Below, piece by piece: positions 16,752 through 25,959 of a stretch of DNA of 64,000 nucleotides. The stretch's first letter is position 1; each line of letters begins with the position of its first letter. The position numbers and the translations under genes are program-made. The notes under the pieces are model-generated. The model was not told the DNA's origin, searched no databases, and worked only from the letters and a program-made list of their open reading frames with translations. Origin of the DNA: Candidimonas sp. SYP-B2681. Lineage in GTDB: Bacteria > Pseudomonadota > Gammaproteobacteria > Burkholderiales > Burkholderiaceae_B. The DNA lies in NCBI RefSeq assembly GCF_003971065.1, contig NZ_RYDV01000006.1, positions 1 through 64,000 of the forward strand, written 5' to 3'.

Positions 16752-17507
16752 TCATAGGTGAAGTCCGCTTTCGCTGTCCTGGCGCGTTGCCACTGCTTGC
16801 GACTGGCGCAAGCGCTCTCGGCTGTTCGTTAAATGTGTGCGCATGGCCGCGCGGGCGGCGTCTGGATCTTTACGCACGATAGCGCTATAGATGTCTTCGT
16901 GCTCGAGGTGGATCCGACTTAGATAATTATGGGGGTCGTCCTCGGCTAATGCCGCGGAGTCGATGCGCGTGCGCGGGATGATGGCACTACCGAGCTGCTC
17001 GAGAATATCGTGGAAATAGCGATTCCCCGTCGCTGTCGCCACCATTAAGTGGAAAGCCAGGTCGGATACGGCTGCATTGCCGGTTTTATTCTGCACATGC
17101 CGTGCAAACTCGTTCAAAATGCCCCGCAAGCGCTGAATATGATCTTCTGTGCGCCGCAAGGCAGCCAGCCCCGCCGCCTCGGTCTCCAGACTGATGCGCA
17201 GCTCGAGGATCGCCATCACGTCCAGCATCGTCAGGATGCTTTCGTTGTGGATGCGAAGTTGCCGCTCAGTTTTCGGCTCTCGCAGGAACGTTCCTATTCC
17301 GTGACGCGTCTCGACCAATCCGGCCGCCTGCAGGCGCGACATCGCTTCGCGGATTACCGTCCGGCTGACCCCGAAAGACTCCATGAATTTAGATTCGGTA
17401 GGCAGCTTTTCCCCGGCGTGATATTCACCACGCCGGATCCGTTCGGACAGGGCCGCCACCACGTTCTGGGTCAGGTTGCGCGAGCGGGGATCAGGACTAA
17501 GCGGCAT
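16752..17507 (-). CDS. GntR/FadR-subfamily regulator (FCD domain)
   Basis: The 251-residue protein has a GntR winged HTH at about 10-75 (GEKLPTESKFMESFGVSRTVIREAMSRLQAAGLV) and an FCD helical effector domain. Conserved metal-site residues are visible in AVSDLAFHLMVATATGN and EHEDIYSAI. It is the third gene of a leftward group after GarL and GarR, 38 bases after the GarR stop, so it probably represses glucarate/galactarate-type catabolism, with a sugar acid or pathway intermediate as effector. Confidence 0.92.
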   Translation of the reverse strand: MPLSPDPRSRNLTQNVVAALSERIRRGEYHAGEKLPTESKFMESFGVSRTVIREAMSRLQAAGLVETRHGIGTFLREPKTERQLRIHNESILTMLDVMAILELRISLETEAAGLAALRRTEDHIQRLRGILNEFARHVQNKTGNAAVSDLAFHLMVATATGNRYFHDILEQLGSAIIPRTRIDSAALAEDDPHNYLSRIHLEHEDIYSAIVRKDPDAARAAMRTHLTNSRERLRQSQAVATRQDSESGLHL

Positions 17508-17545
17508 GTGTCGAAGGCGTTAATGAGGTTACTGTTCATGATACC

Positions 17546-18436
17546 TCAGGCTTCCTGCCCAACCTCAAAATTGGCCATGAGTTCGAGCGCGCGCACCATG
17601 CCCGAGTGATCCCAGCCACTTCCGCCATGCGCGGCGCACATATTGAACAGCTCTTGGCATGTCGCGGTATTGGGCAACGCCAGTCCCAGCGCTTTGCCGG
17701 CCGACAGCGCAAGATTAAGGTCTTTCTGATGTAGCTCAATGCGGAAGCCCGGATCGAACGTACGCTTGATCATCCGTTCGCCATGCACTTCGAGGATCTT
17801 CGACGAGGCGAAACCACCCATGAGGGCTTGGCGCACACGCGCCGGATCAGCACCCGCCCGCGAGGCGAACAGCAATGCTTCTCCCACGGCCTCAATGGTG
17901 AGCGCGACAATGATTTGGTTGGCGACCTTCGCGGTTTGCCCATCACCGTTGCCACCCACCAGCGTGATGTTGGTGCCCATCGCGGCAAAGAACGGCCGAA
18001 CCTTCTCGAAGGTCGCTTCAGCGCCGCCCACCATAATGGATAGCGCCGCATTTCGAGCTCCAACCTCGCCCCCGGACACGGGCGCGTCCAGATACTCACA
18101 GTCGAGCGCATTAATTCTGGAGGCGAACGCCTTGGTCTCGATGGGCGAAATGGAACTCATATCGACCACGATCTTGCCTGCTGAGAGTCCCTCGGCAATG
18201 CCTTCGGGATCGAAGAGCACGCTTGCTACATGGGGAGTGTCTGGCACCATCGTGAAGATTATGTCCGCGCCTTGTGCGACCTCTTTACCGGATTTGCACG
18301 CTTTACCACCTGCCTCGACCAGACTGGATGGGATGCTTGAGCGGCTGAACAGCAACACCTCGTGCCCCGCCTTGATCAGATTCAGGGCCATAGGCGCCCC
18401 CATGATGCCCAGCCCTACGAAACCTAACTTGCTCAT
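17546..18436 (-). CDS. garR: 2-hydroxy-3-oxopropionate (tartronate semialdehyde) reductase
   Basis: The 296-residue protein of the beta-hydroxyacid dehydrogenase family opens with GFVGLGIMGAPMALNLIKAGH, the NAD(P)-binding site. It then has DAPVSGGEVGARNAALSIMVGG for substrate binding and catalytic Lys in AKVANQIIVAL. This matches GarR/GlxR enzymes, which reduce tartronate semialdehyde to D-glycerate. The ATG overlaps the TAA of the preceding GarL gene by one base, so the aldolase and the reductase that uses its product are translationally coupled. This is strong pathway evidence. Confidence 0.88.
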   Translation of the reverse strand: MSKLGFVGLGIMGAPMALNLIKAGHEVLLFSRSSIPSSLVEAGGKACKSGKEVAQGADIIFTMVPDTPHVASVLFDPEGIAEGLSAGKIVVDMSSISPIETKAFASRINALDCEYLDAPVSGGEVGARNAALSIMVGGAEATFEKVRPFFAAMGTNITLVGGNGDGQTAKVANQIIVALTIEAVGEALLFASRAGADPARVRQALMGGFASSKILEVHGERMIKRTFDPGFRIELHQKDLNLALSAGKALGLALPNTATCQELFNMCAAHGGSGWDHSGMVRALELMANFEVGQEA

Positions 18437-19281
18437 TACTTCTCCCCAATAGATTCGTTGTTTGACGGAAATTTGTCCCTTAGAGCCTGGGTTGCAGTGC
18501 GAAAGGCACCAAGATCACTACCCACGGCGACAAAGGTCGCGCCCATTTCGATATAGCGGCAGGCGTCGGCCTCCACTGGAGCAAGAATCCCGCTGGGCTT
18601 GCCGGCCGCTTTGGCTCGGGCGAAAACATGGGCAATGGCAGCCTGTACCTTAGGCTGCGACGCATCGCCCAAATGACCCAGGCCCGCCGCCAGATCGGAC
18701 GGACCGATGAAAAGACAATCCACACCGTCCACCGCGGCAATCGCATCAATATTGTCGACCGCGAGCTGCGTCTCGATTTGAACGCTGACGGAGATGTTGT
18801 CGTTGATCACCTTTTGGTAGTCTTTTACTGTGCCATATCGGTTACTACGATGCGCCACCGATACGCCGCGCACGCCGCTGCCCGGATAGCGCGTCGCGGC
18901 CACCGCCCGGCGCGCATCGTCTGCAGTTTCCACGAAAGGCACCAGAAAATTATAGAAGCCGATGTCAAGCAGGCGCTTGATCAGCACGGTGTCATTGCTG
19001 GCCGGACGCACGACGGGTGCGCTGACGCTATCCTTGAGCGCCATCAACTGCGGAATGAACGCCAGCACATCGTTGGGCGCATGTTCGCCGTCCAGCAAGA
19101 TCCAGTCGAAACCGGCTACGCCGAGGACTTCTGCGGTAATGGGACTGCCCAATGCAGACCAGCACCCGATCAAGCGTTTGCCGGCACGGAGGTCGAGCCG
19201 GAATTGGTTCGGAAAAGCCGAATAAGGAGTGTTATTCAAAAATTGGTCCCCAACAGCCCGCCAGCTAGTAAAGCGAGACAT
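18436..19281 (-). CDS. garL: 2-dehydro-3-deoxyglucarate aldolase
   Basis: It closely resembles E. coli Gar[76 protein letters not shown] and [29 protein letters not shown] are all typical. GarL splits 5-keto-4-deoxyglucarate (or 2-keto-3-deoxyglucarate) to pyruvate and tartronate semialdehyde. I start at the ATG at 19281; a TTG at 19299 is also in frame. The first 25 residues are extra compared with E. coli, so a TTG start near codon 15 cannot be excluded. No glucarate or galactarate dehydratase gene lies next to it; two enolase-superfamily genes sit 25-30 kb away. Confidence 0.9.
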   Translation of the reverse strand: MSRFTSWRAVGDQFLNNTPYSAFPNQFRLDLRAGKRLIGCWSALGSPITAEVLGVAGFDWILLDGEHAPNDVLAFIPQLMALKDSVSAPVVRPASNDTVLIKRLLDIGFYNFLVPFVETADDARRAVAATRYPGSGVRGVSVAHRSNRYGTVKDYQKVINDNISVSVQIETQLAVDNIDAIAAVDGVDCLFIGPSDLAAGLGHLGDASQPKVQAAIAHVFARAKAAGKPSGILAPVEADACRYIEMGATFVAVGSDLGAFRTATQALRDKFPSNNESIGEK

Positions 19282-19571
19282 AGTTATGTTGTGTGACAAG
19301 ACACCAAGCTCGATTTACTTTACCGAGCATGGCGTAATGCCTGTGATATGACAAGGTATCTATCTAATCTTTGGCTTATAAACATAGAGTTATACAAGTT
19401 GTGTGTCATCGTACGACTAGAAAATTATAATGCAATTGCATATAAATTCAAGCGTGCAACGATTCGCTGCATGACGCCACCGTTCACCTTTCGCAAAACA
19501 GGATAGACGCCAGGACCCGGGCTGTATCATAGAGACATCGCGCACGCGCTAATTCATTGGGATTTGTGACT

Positions 19572-20588
19572 ATGAAAGCTTACGAATTACACGCCACCAA
19601 AGACGGCCTCTCACTCGCACTGAACGACAAGCGCGCCACGCCTGAACCGGGGCACGGCGAAGTGCTGATACGTGTCCATGCCGTATCCCTGAATTACCGG
19701 GATCTACTGATCGAGGATGGCATGTACGGTAGCGGGACCAAAGCCAATGTGATTCCTTTGTCCGATGGCGCCGGCGAAATCAGTGCGGTGGGTCCAGGGG
19801 TCACAGCCCTGCAGGTCGGCGATCGGGTCACCGGCGCATTTTTTCCAAACTGGACATCCGGCGACGTCACCGAAGCGGGAGTCACGCCATCCCTTGGTGG
19901 ACCGGTTGATGGCATGCTGTCGGAATACGTGGTGTTGCCGGAGCGGGCTGCATTGAAGTTTGCCCAACACCTCAGCTACGAAGAGGCCGCCACGCTGCCA
20001 TGCGCCGCCCTTACTGCCTGGCATGCCCTGGTGGATCTGGGCAGAATCAACGCCGGACAGACCGTACTGCTGCAGGGCACGGGGGGTGTCTCGATATTCG
20101 CGTTGCAATTCGCCCATGCCATGGGAGCCATGGTCATTCAGACCTCCAGTAGCGACGAGAAACTCGAACGCGTGCGCCAAATGGGTGCACACCACACCAT
20201 CAACTATCGCGACACGCCAGAATGGTCGCAAGAAGTACGGCGCCTTACGGACGGTCGCGGGGTCGACCTGATTGTCGAAGTTGGCGGCGCCGGGACGCTC
20301 GAGCAGTCCTTGCAGGCCGTGCGCGTCGGCGGGACCGTCGCCACAATTGGCCTGGTTTCAGGAGTCGGGCACATCAACCCCTTGCCCTTGATCACGCGGG
20401 CGATACGCTTAAATGGTGTCTACGTCGGCAGCCATGCCATGTTTGCCGCCATGAACAACGCCATCTCGACTCATCAGCTTAAACCCATCATCGACCGGAC
20501 GTTCAGTTTTGAGCAGGCGGTCGACGCTTACGCCTGGCTGCGTAGCGGCTCCCATTTCGGAAAGGTGGTCATTACCGTAAATAACTGA
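19572..20588 (+). CDS. Zinc-free medium-chain dehydrogenase / quinone oxidoreductase-like
   Basis: The 338-residue enzyme has the GroES-like N-terminal domain with SLNYRDLL in place of zinc-binding cysteines, and a Rossmann domain with GTGGVSIFALQFAHAMGA. It ends with the typical SGSHFGKVVI. This places it with NAD(P)H-dependent quinone oxidoreductase-like alcohol dehydrogenases that lack catalytic and structural zinc. I use the ATG at 19572, with GGGA nine bases upstream; a TTG five codons earlier is possible. It stands alone, divergent from GarL, so no pathway can be assigned. Confidence 0.88.
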   Translation: MKAYELHATKDGLSLALNDKRATPEPGHGEVLIRVHAVSLNYRDLLIEDGMYGSGTKANVIPLSDGAGEISAVGPGVTALQVGDRVTGAFFPNWTSGDVTEAGVTPSLGGPVDGMLSEYVVLPERAALKFAQHLSYEEAATLPCAALTAWHALVDLGRINAGQTVLLQGTGGVSIFALQFAHAMGAMVIQTSSSDEKLERVRQMGAHHTINYRDTPEWSQEVRRLTDGRGVDLIVEVGGAGTLEQSLQAVRVGGTVATIGLVSGVGHINPLPLITRAIRLNGVYVGSHAMFAAMNNAISTHQLKPIIDRTFSFEQAVDAYAWLRSGSHFGKVVITVNN

Positions 20589-20611
20589 CTTCTAATGTAG
20601 AGCCCAATCGA

Positions 20612-21157
20612 TTATCGGAGAAGACTGTCGGTATCGCCGATACCTTCGAGGGGTTCTTCAATACCTAGTGCACCTCTACCCAGAATGGCGTCGTCATTCG
20701 CGATATTGCCCTTTCCGGATTCCGTGAAGGGGAGCGCCGGGTTTATTGAGGGCGGCTTGGTCCATGCCTTGTCAGGCGTGATGGGATGGATGTCGCCCGA
20801 AACGGGTGGCGCCAAACTCGGAACACGACGGTTGGGAACGGCGGGGTCAAAATGGGAGAAAAAGTTTCCTGTGTGAGCCTGCGGGTTTACTAAGCTATGC
20901 GGCATAGCAAAAGGCGACAAGCCGTGAATTGGGTGCACCCCGTGGATTCTGTCAACCCCATGAATTCGATGAACCCCGTGAATTCCGTGAACTTCATGAA
21001 TCCCATGAACCTCATGAATCCCATGGACTCCGTGGAACCCATGGACTCCTTGAAACCCATGGACTCCTTGAAATCCATGAACTCCTTGAGCCGACACGAA
21101 AGCTGGTCCCCAGAACGCACTCGCTGCAAGAATCGTCAACCAAGACTGTAGCTTCAT
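20612..21157 (-). CDS. Exported His-rich hexapeptide-repeat protein
   Basis: I do not recognise a family. The 181-residue protein has a good signal peptide (MKLQSWLTILAASAFWGPAFVSA) and GGGAGG just before its ATG, so it is probably real. Residues 24-77 are nine tandem hexapeptides of consensus (Q/H)(G/E)VHG(I/F), encoded by an 18-base repeat and carrying 14 histidines. The C-terminal part is unrepetitive and rich in proline and glycine. A histidine-rich exported repeat could bind zinc, copper or nickel, or act as an adhesive surface element; neither can be shown here. It is monocistronic, convergent with the dehydrogenase gene. Confidence 0.65.
   Translation of the reverse strand: MKLQSWLTILAASAFWGPAFVSAQGVHGFQGVHGFQGVHGFHGVHGIHEVHGIHEVHGIHGVHRIHGVDRIHGVHPIHGLSPFAMPHSLVNPQAHTGNFFSHFDPAVPNRRVPSLAPPVSGDIHPITPDKAWTKPPSINPALPFTESGKGNIANDDAILGRGALGIEEPLEGIGDTDSLLR
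20927..21088 (-). repeat. 18-bp tandem repeat (nine units) coding for VHG(I/F) hexapeptides
   Basis: The unit encodes hexapeptides such as QGVHGF, HGVHGI and HEVHGI. Units near the N-terminal end are most alike and those near 20927 are degenerate (HGVDRI, HGVHPI), suggesting expansion from one end. Repeat length keeps the frame, so copy-number slippage would vary protein length without breaking it. Confidence 0.85.
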
Positions 21158-21531
21158 GATTCCTCCCGGGCGTGAGCCATACGTGAAAATACTTAGAAGA
21201 TACGAGGGTTTACGACCATCCTTGAACTTAGCTTACGTCTCGCCGTCAGCGTAGTGCAACCTGTATTACAGCCGCTAACACAGGAGCGATACGGCATAGA
21301 CTCAGGTGGCTAATGTGCTTGCCAAAGTTCAGTCCTTAAGGTGCGAGCACACATCGCCGCTCAGCAAACATCCTGCAGAATGAACTGGCTCAGCATGCGT
21401 TCTTGGTGGGTCGATCGAAATTAAACATCCCGCCGTGAAGTGCTAGGCTATAGCCGCGCAATCGGGATCCCACTTAGCCAGTGACTATTCCGGTTAAGCA
21501 TTCGGGCCTCAAAACAGCTGCCGGCTGCACC
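21158..21531. other. 374-base intergenic region, nothing recognised
   Basis: This stretch lies between the His-rich repeat gene start and the brnQ stop. Apart from the ribosome site of the repeat gene at its left edge and a short GGCTATAGCC palindrome, I see no gene, RNA or terminator. Confidence 0.4.
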
Positions 21532-22830
21532 TCAACGACGACTCAACCGGTCGTAGGCCGCTGAAGCGGCCAGCGCCAGCAGCACCGGCATGAGCCATCC
21601 CAGGCCGAGATTGGTGCCGGGAATATCGGAAACGGCTTGGGGCACCAGATAAGCAAAGCCCGCGGCCGTCAACCCATCCATGATGCCAAATAGGGTGGCC
21701 ACGATCAGGGTGGGAATGAACACCCGCGATGGCCGGCACCACAGCCTGAACGCCAGGCTGAGCGCGACGAGCGTGATGGCCACCGGATAGATCGCGGACA
21801 ACACGGGTATCGACACAGCGATGAGCTGTTCCAACCCTTGATAGGCAATGACCGTGCTGAGCAGGCTGATGACGATAACCACACTACGGTAGGACATCGG
21901 CAAGAGTGTGCTGAAGTAGTCGCCGCAGGCAGCCACCAGGCCGACTGCTGTGGTCACGCAGGCCAGGGTAATAACGACGGCCAGCAACACGTTACCCATG
22001 GGTCCGAAGACATGGCCGACAAAAGCGGTAAGAATGGGCGCGCCGGTCATCGCGTCAGGGGCTAGCCCGCCACTGCCGGCACCCAGAAAAATCAGCGCCA
22101 GGTAAACCAACGCCAGCCCCACGGCAGCGACGATGCCAGCGACGATGGCGTACCGCGTCACTAGATGCGCATCTGAAATACCACGGCTGCGGATCGCATT
22201 GATGATGACGATGCCGAAGACCATTGCGCCAAGGGCGTCCATCGTGTGGTAGCCCTGAATAAAGCCTTGCGAAAGAGGTGCATCGACATACAGGCCGGTA
22301 GGCTGGCCGATGACGCCCGCGGGCACGATAATGGCCGCGGCGCCCAGCACGATCAGGGCGACGATGAGCACGGGGGTAATGACTTTGCCAATGGTATCGA
22401 GCAGCCTCCCCGGGAACAGGGCAAGCAGCATCACCGTCCCAAAATAGACAATGGTATATATGGCTCGTGCCGTGCCACCTGCGCCAATGAATGGCGAAAA
22501 ACCCACTTCGAAGGAAACCATAGCGGTACGCGGCGTGGCAAACAGGGGCCCGATGGTCAGATACACCAGCACTCCTAACAAGATACCCGCCGCTTTACCG
22601 ATGGGCGCGGTCAATGCTCTCATGCCGCCCCCCACGCGGGCAAGCGCCACGACCGTCAATAACGGCAAGCCGACACCCGTCAGGAGAAAGCCTAGCGCGG
22701 AATACCACAGCTGATTGCCGGATAACTGGCCCACCATAGGAGGAAAGATGATGTTGCCCGCACCTAAAAAAAGCGCGAATGTCATGAAACCCAAGGCGAT
22801 CAAGTCTCGGATTTTGAGAGTGCTGATCAT
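21532..22830 (-). CDS. brnQ: Branched-chain amino acid carrier BrnQ
   Basis: The 432-residue polytopic membrane protein matches BrnQ: LIALGFMTFALFLGAGNIIFPPMVG at the start, LLTGVGLPLLTVVALARVGGG, then ATPRTAMVSFEVGFSPF. About 12 hydrophobic helices are seen. BrnQ is a sodium- or proton-coupled importer of leucine, isoleucine and valine. The gene is single, without regulatory or metabolic partners nearby. Confidence 0.95.
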   Translation of the reverse strand: MISTLKIRDLIALGFMTFALFLGAGNIIFPPMVGQLSGNQLWYSALGFLLTGVGLPLLTVVALARVGGGMRALTAPIGKAAGILLGVLVYLTIGPLFATPRTAMVSFEVGFSPFIGAGGTARAIYTIVYFGTVMLLALFPGRLLDTIGKVITPVLIVALIVLGAAAIIVPAGVIGQPTGLYVDAPLSQGFIQGYHTMDALGAMVFGIVIINAIRSRGISDAHLVTRYAIVAGIVAAVGLALVYLALIFLGAGSGGLAPDAMTGAPILTAFVGHVFGPMGNVLLAVVITLACVTTAVGLVAACGDYFSTLLPMSYRSVVIVISLLSTVIAYQGLEQLIAVSIPVLSAIYPVAITLVALSLAFRLWCRPSRVFIPTLIVATLFGIMDGLTAAGFAYLVPQAVSDIPGTNLGLGWLMPVLLALAASAAYDRLSRR

Positions 22831-23003
22831 AAGAAGCCGATAGGTAGACGGTTAGAAAGCTTAGGCTATACAGCTGTAATCATAAAGGAAATACCGTCTA
22901 CACCCGCAGCGCAGCAGCGTTTACTCTCCGCCCGCCAAGACTTGATAATAGTTAATTAAGAATATTATTCTCTTCGTGACTGACACTTTGAGAGACCGCA
23001 ACC

Positions 23004-23261
23004 ATGATTAGCGCAGATGTGGGCAAAGAGCTCGAAAATTTTGTAAACCGCCTCGTCGAGACCGGACGATACGGTTCCAAAAGTGAGGTGCTGCGTGAGG
23101 GCGTGCGGCTCATTCAAGACCGCGAAGCTCGACTTGCCGCATTCGATGCATCGATCGCACGAGGGCTGACCGATGCTGATGCTGGACGCATCAAGCCCGC
23201 TGACGAAGTCTTTGAGCGTCTGGAGGCCAAATACGCGGCAATGGCTAGCAAGAAGGGATGA
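23004..23261 (+). CDS. ParD-like type II antitoxin (orphan)
   Basis: The 85-residue protein has the ParD/CC2985 ribbon-helix-helix start (SADVGKELENFVNRLVETGRYGSKSEVLREGVRLIQDRE). A toxin-binding tail follows it. ParD proteins bind and neutralise ParE and repress their own operon. A ParE gene should start at the overlapping ATGA at 23258, but that frame reads only MIVQGP before a stop and no ParE-like protein follows in any frame. AT-rich sequence with TAATA/TATTA arms precedes it. It may be a decayed module or an antitoxin kept for immunity against a toxin encoded elsewhere. Confidence 0.85.
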   Translation: MISADVGKELENFVNRLVETGRYGSKSEVLREGVRLIQDREARLAAFDASIARGLTDADAGRIKPADEVFERLEAKYAAMASKKG

Positions 23262-23671
23262 TCGTCCAAGGACCATGATCTTGAGCAGTGCGATCGAAAG
23301 CATCAAACGAAGTCTGCTTTATATTCCCATATTCGGCATGACCGCACTCAACAGGGTTATGCACCTGCGCTCTGTTCTTATGTACTTGCAGAAACCGCCT
23401 TCTAGCATCCAGAACTCATGCCGTTCCAATTGTTCGCTAATGCCAGGTTCTGCAGTCTTTGCAAAAACGACCTGTAGAACAATAGTAGCCAAACTGAAAG
23501 AACTGGGAGTGCCAGTGCCAACACAAAGCTGATTCGCAACACAGTCGAGTATGCACCAAACCGCCTTACCCCTAGGCTGGAGTAAAGCTGTTTGGCGCAC
23601 GGCCACTTTCATAACTTTGGTGCGCATTCCCTAGAGAGGGGGCGCGACTCCAAAAGCTTAGAAATAGAGCC
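23262..23671. other. 410-base region downstream of orphan antitoxin
   Basis: No ParE toxin or other recognisable gene is present. Open frames occur on both strands (for example 23280-23532 on + and 23319-23627 on -), but none has a plausible start or a familiar motif. The region is where a toxin gene would be expected and may be a deletion or rearrangement scar. Confidence 0.4.
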
Positions 23672-24631
23672 TCAGTTGATCTCCAGCTTCGCTTCCTTCA
23701 CTAAGCTGGCCCACTTCTTTGTCTCCGCCTCAACGAAACGAGCGAATTCATCGGGCGTCCCCGGAGCAGGATCCGCGCCCTGGGAGATCAGTTTTTCTCG
23801 CACTGCGGGTTCGTTTAACACCTGTTGTAGAACGTCGTTGAGACGCTTCACGATTTTCTCGTCCATGCCAGCCGGACCTATGAGACCGTACCACGTCGAC
23901 ATATCGTAGCCTGGCACACCGGCTTCCGCCAGCGTTGCAATATCTGACGCTGCGCCTGACCGTTCCTTGGTGGTAACGCCAAACGCTTTCAGGTCTCCAC
24001 GCTTAACATGCGGCAAAGCGCTAGGCAGATTTGGAAACATCACTTGGGTGGTGCCAGCAAGCAGATCTGGCATCGCTGTGCCTGTTCCCTTGTACGGTAC
24101 ATGAGTCAGATCCGTGCCCGACAATTGCTTAAAAAGTTCGGCGGACAGATGCACTGACGTCCCAATGCCTGAGGAGGCAACGTTTAGCTGGCCGGGGTTT
24201 GCCCGCGCGAATTCAATCAGCTCCTTGACATTATTGAAGGGCGAATTTTTGGGCACCACCATCATGTTTGGAGCAGTCAAGATGCGTCCGATTGACGTAA
24301 AGTCTTTAACCGGGTCGTACTTCACATTCCGATACATCGCAAGATTAACGGCATGCCCGATCGAGGTTACGAACAACGTGGAACCATCTGGAGCGGCGCG
24401 CGCGACGTATGCTGTGGCAATGTTCCCATTCGCCCCGGCCTTATTCTCGACGACGATACTCTGGCCCAATACCTTCCCCATCGCCTCGGCTAGGATGCGC
24501 GCAGTCGAGTCCGCTGTTCCGCCGGGCGAGAAGCCCACCACCATAGTAATTGGCCCCGACGGGTACGCGGCTTGCGCCACACCGCTCATAGCTAACAGTG
24601 AAACTGCAACGAGCATGCTCTTAATTTTCAT
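23672..24631 (-). CDS. Bug-family (TctC-type) periplasmic binding protein
   Basis: The 319-residue protein has a signal peptide ending near AQA and starts its mature part YPSGPITMVVGFSPGGTADSTAR, diagnostic of Bug proteins. AxxxGxxGxNxG-type ligand-loop sequence (VENKAGANGNIATAYVARAAPDG) follows. It is the last gene of a leftward operon after thiolase-like, DUF35 and CoA-transferase genes, three bases after the CoA-transferase B stop. That implies that it collects the acid which the operon activates and degrades. No TctAB permease is present. Confidence 0.93.
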   Translation of the reverse strand: MKIKSMLVAVSLLAMSGVAQAAYPSGPITMVVGFSPGGTADSTARILAEAMGKVLGQSIVVENKAGANGNIATAYVARAAPDGSTLFVTSIGHAVNLAMYRNVKYDPVKDFTSIGRILTAPNMMVVPKNSPFNNVKELIEFARANPGQLNVASSGIGTSVHLSAELFKQLSGTDLTHVPYKGTGTAMPDLLAGTTQVMFPNLPSALPHVKRGDLKAFGVTTKERSGAASDIATLAEAGVPGYDMSTWYGLIGPAGMDEKIVKRLNDVLQQVLNEPAVREKLISQGADPAPGTPDEFARFVEAETKKWASLVKEAKLEIN

Positions 24632-24634
24632 GTG

Positions 24635-25303
24635 TTACTCCTCCTGGATTGTTAATCTCGAAATAGACTCAAGCTCTTGATGCGAGAGCCCGAAAACTTT
24701 GTCCACAACCTTGAAACCATTTTTTGAGACTTCAAGCGTCGCTAAATCTGTGTAGACCCTCGTTACTACCTTTGCTGCTGTTAAGGGGTAAGAACATGAC
24801 TGGACCAGCTTGGACTCACCGTCCTTAGTCAGATGCTCCATCATGATGAACACCTGCTTCGCTCCGACGGCGAGGTCCATAGCGCCCCCCACGGCGGGAA
24901 TCGCAGTCTTGTCCATCGTGCGCCAATTCGCCAGGTCGCCCTGCTCTGAGACTTGAAACGCGCCCAGAATGCAGATATCAATATGGCCACCCCTTATCAT
25001 CGAGAAGGAGTCCGCGTGATGGAACAACGCAGCCCCGTTTCTTAACTTAATCGACTGCTTGCCAGCATTGACGTAGTCGGGGTCCGCATCGGGCCCAGTC
25101 GCAACGGCGCCCATGCCAAGAACGCCGTTCTCACTATGGAGAATGATGTCCTTGCCGGCCGGAAGATGGTTCGACACAAGCATGGGTCGGCCAATCCCGA
25201 GATTGACGTAAGCACCGTCGTGGATGTCCTCCACTACGCGCCTGGCGATCTCATCGGGCGTCCTTGGCGTATAAGTCGGTTTCGGTTTCATTAGTGTTTC
25301 CAT
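24635..25303 (-). CDS. 3-oxoacid CoA-transferase family subunit B
   Basis: The 222-residue beta subunit of a class I CoA-transferase shows the catalytic glutamate Glu58 in IILHSENGVLGMG. It also has VNLGIGRPMLVSNHLP and GGHIDICILGAFQVSEQGDLANW. Related pairs are PcaIJ and AtoDA, which move CoA between succinyl-CoA or acetyl-CoA and an oxo-acid. The gene overlaps the A subunit by 13 bases. The glutamate is intact, unlike in the second pair at 56991-58558. Confidence 0.92.
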   Translation of the reverse strand: METLMKPKPTYTPRTPDEIARRVVEDIHDGAYVNLGIGRPMLVSNHLPAGKDIILHSENGVLGMGAVATGPDADPDYVNAGKQSIKLRNGAALFHHADSFSMIRGGHIDICILGAFQVSEQGDLANWRTMDKTAIPAVGGAMDLAVGAKQVFIMMEHLTKDGESKLVQSCSYPLTAAKVVTRVYTDLATLEVSKNGFKVVDKVFGLSHQELESISRLTIQEE

Positions 25304-25959
25304 GGAGTTAACACAACGCGATTGACATAGATCCCAGCTGTCACGACATGCTCCGGATTAATATCCCCAAGAGGCACGATGTGATTTACTTGGGCGATAG
25401 TGCACCTAGCTGCAGTCGCCATGACCGGACCAAAATTCCGTGCAGTGCCACGATAGGTAAGGTTGCCCCAACGGTCCCCTGTATTCGCTTTAATCAGCGC
25501 GAAATCGGCCACTAGCGCGTGCTCAAGCACTTGTTCTATACCGCCGATGGAACGCACTTCTTTTCCCACGGCGAGCTCGGTTCCCACTCCGGTAGGAGTA
25601 AAAAAAGCACCTATTCCTGCCCCACCGGCTCGGATTCGTTCCGCCAGCGTGCCTTGCGGGACCAGCTCCAGCTCAATCCCGCCCTTGCGGTACTGCTGGT
25701 CGAAATCATCGGATCCCGGCTGACGCGGAAATGAACAGATAACCTTTCGTACCCGGTCTTGCTTCACAAGCTTGGCGATGCCTATGCCCTTGCTACCGGC
25801 GTTGTTGCTAATGATCGTCAAGTTACGTGCTCCGCTGGCGAGCACTGCGTCCACAAGCTCAAAGGGCAGCCCCGCGCCGCCAAAGCCTGAAATCATAAGC
25901 GTGGAGCCATCTGTCACATCGGCCACTGCTTCTTCCAGCGATGCTATGGTTTTATCCAT
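25291..25959 (-). CDS. 3-oxoacid CoA-transferase family subunit A
   Basis: The 222-residue alpha subunit has the oxyanion-hole motif ISGFGGAGLPFELVDAV, then NLTIISNNAGSKGIGIAKL and AGGAGIGAFFTPTGVGTE. I start at the ATG at 25959, preceded by AAGGAAAC; the open frame extends 31 codons upstream, but that part overlaps the DUF35 gene and is not family sequence. It forms the enzyme with the B subunit downstream and overlaps the DUF35 gene by eight bases. Confidence 0.92.
   Translation of the reverse strand: MDKTIASLEEAVADVTDGSTLMISGFGGAGLPFELVDAVLASGARNLTIISNNAGSKGIGIAKLVKQDRVRKVICSFPRQPGSDDFDQQYRKGGIELELVPQGTLAERIRAGGAGIGAFFTPTGVGTELAVGKEVRSIGGIEQVLEHALVADFALIKANTGDRWGNLTYRGTARNFGPVMATAARCTIAQVNHIVPLGDINPEHVVTAGIYVNRVVLTPWKH

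Noticed and set aside
20927-21088. CRISPR-like array
   Set aside because: Repeats are contiguous 18-mers without spacers and encode a hexapeptide; no cas genes are nearby.
20897-21159. Repeat-containing open frames on the + strand opposite the His-rich gene
   Set aside because: They are shadows of the 18-base repeat; the reverse-strand frame has a signal peptide and ribosome site, these have neither.
23262-23540. A ParE toxin after ParD
   Set aside because: All three forward frames were read; none has the ParE pattern.
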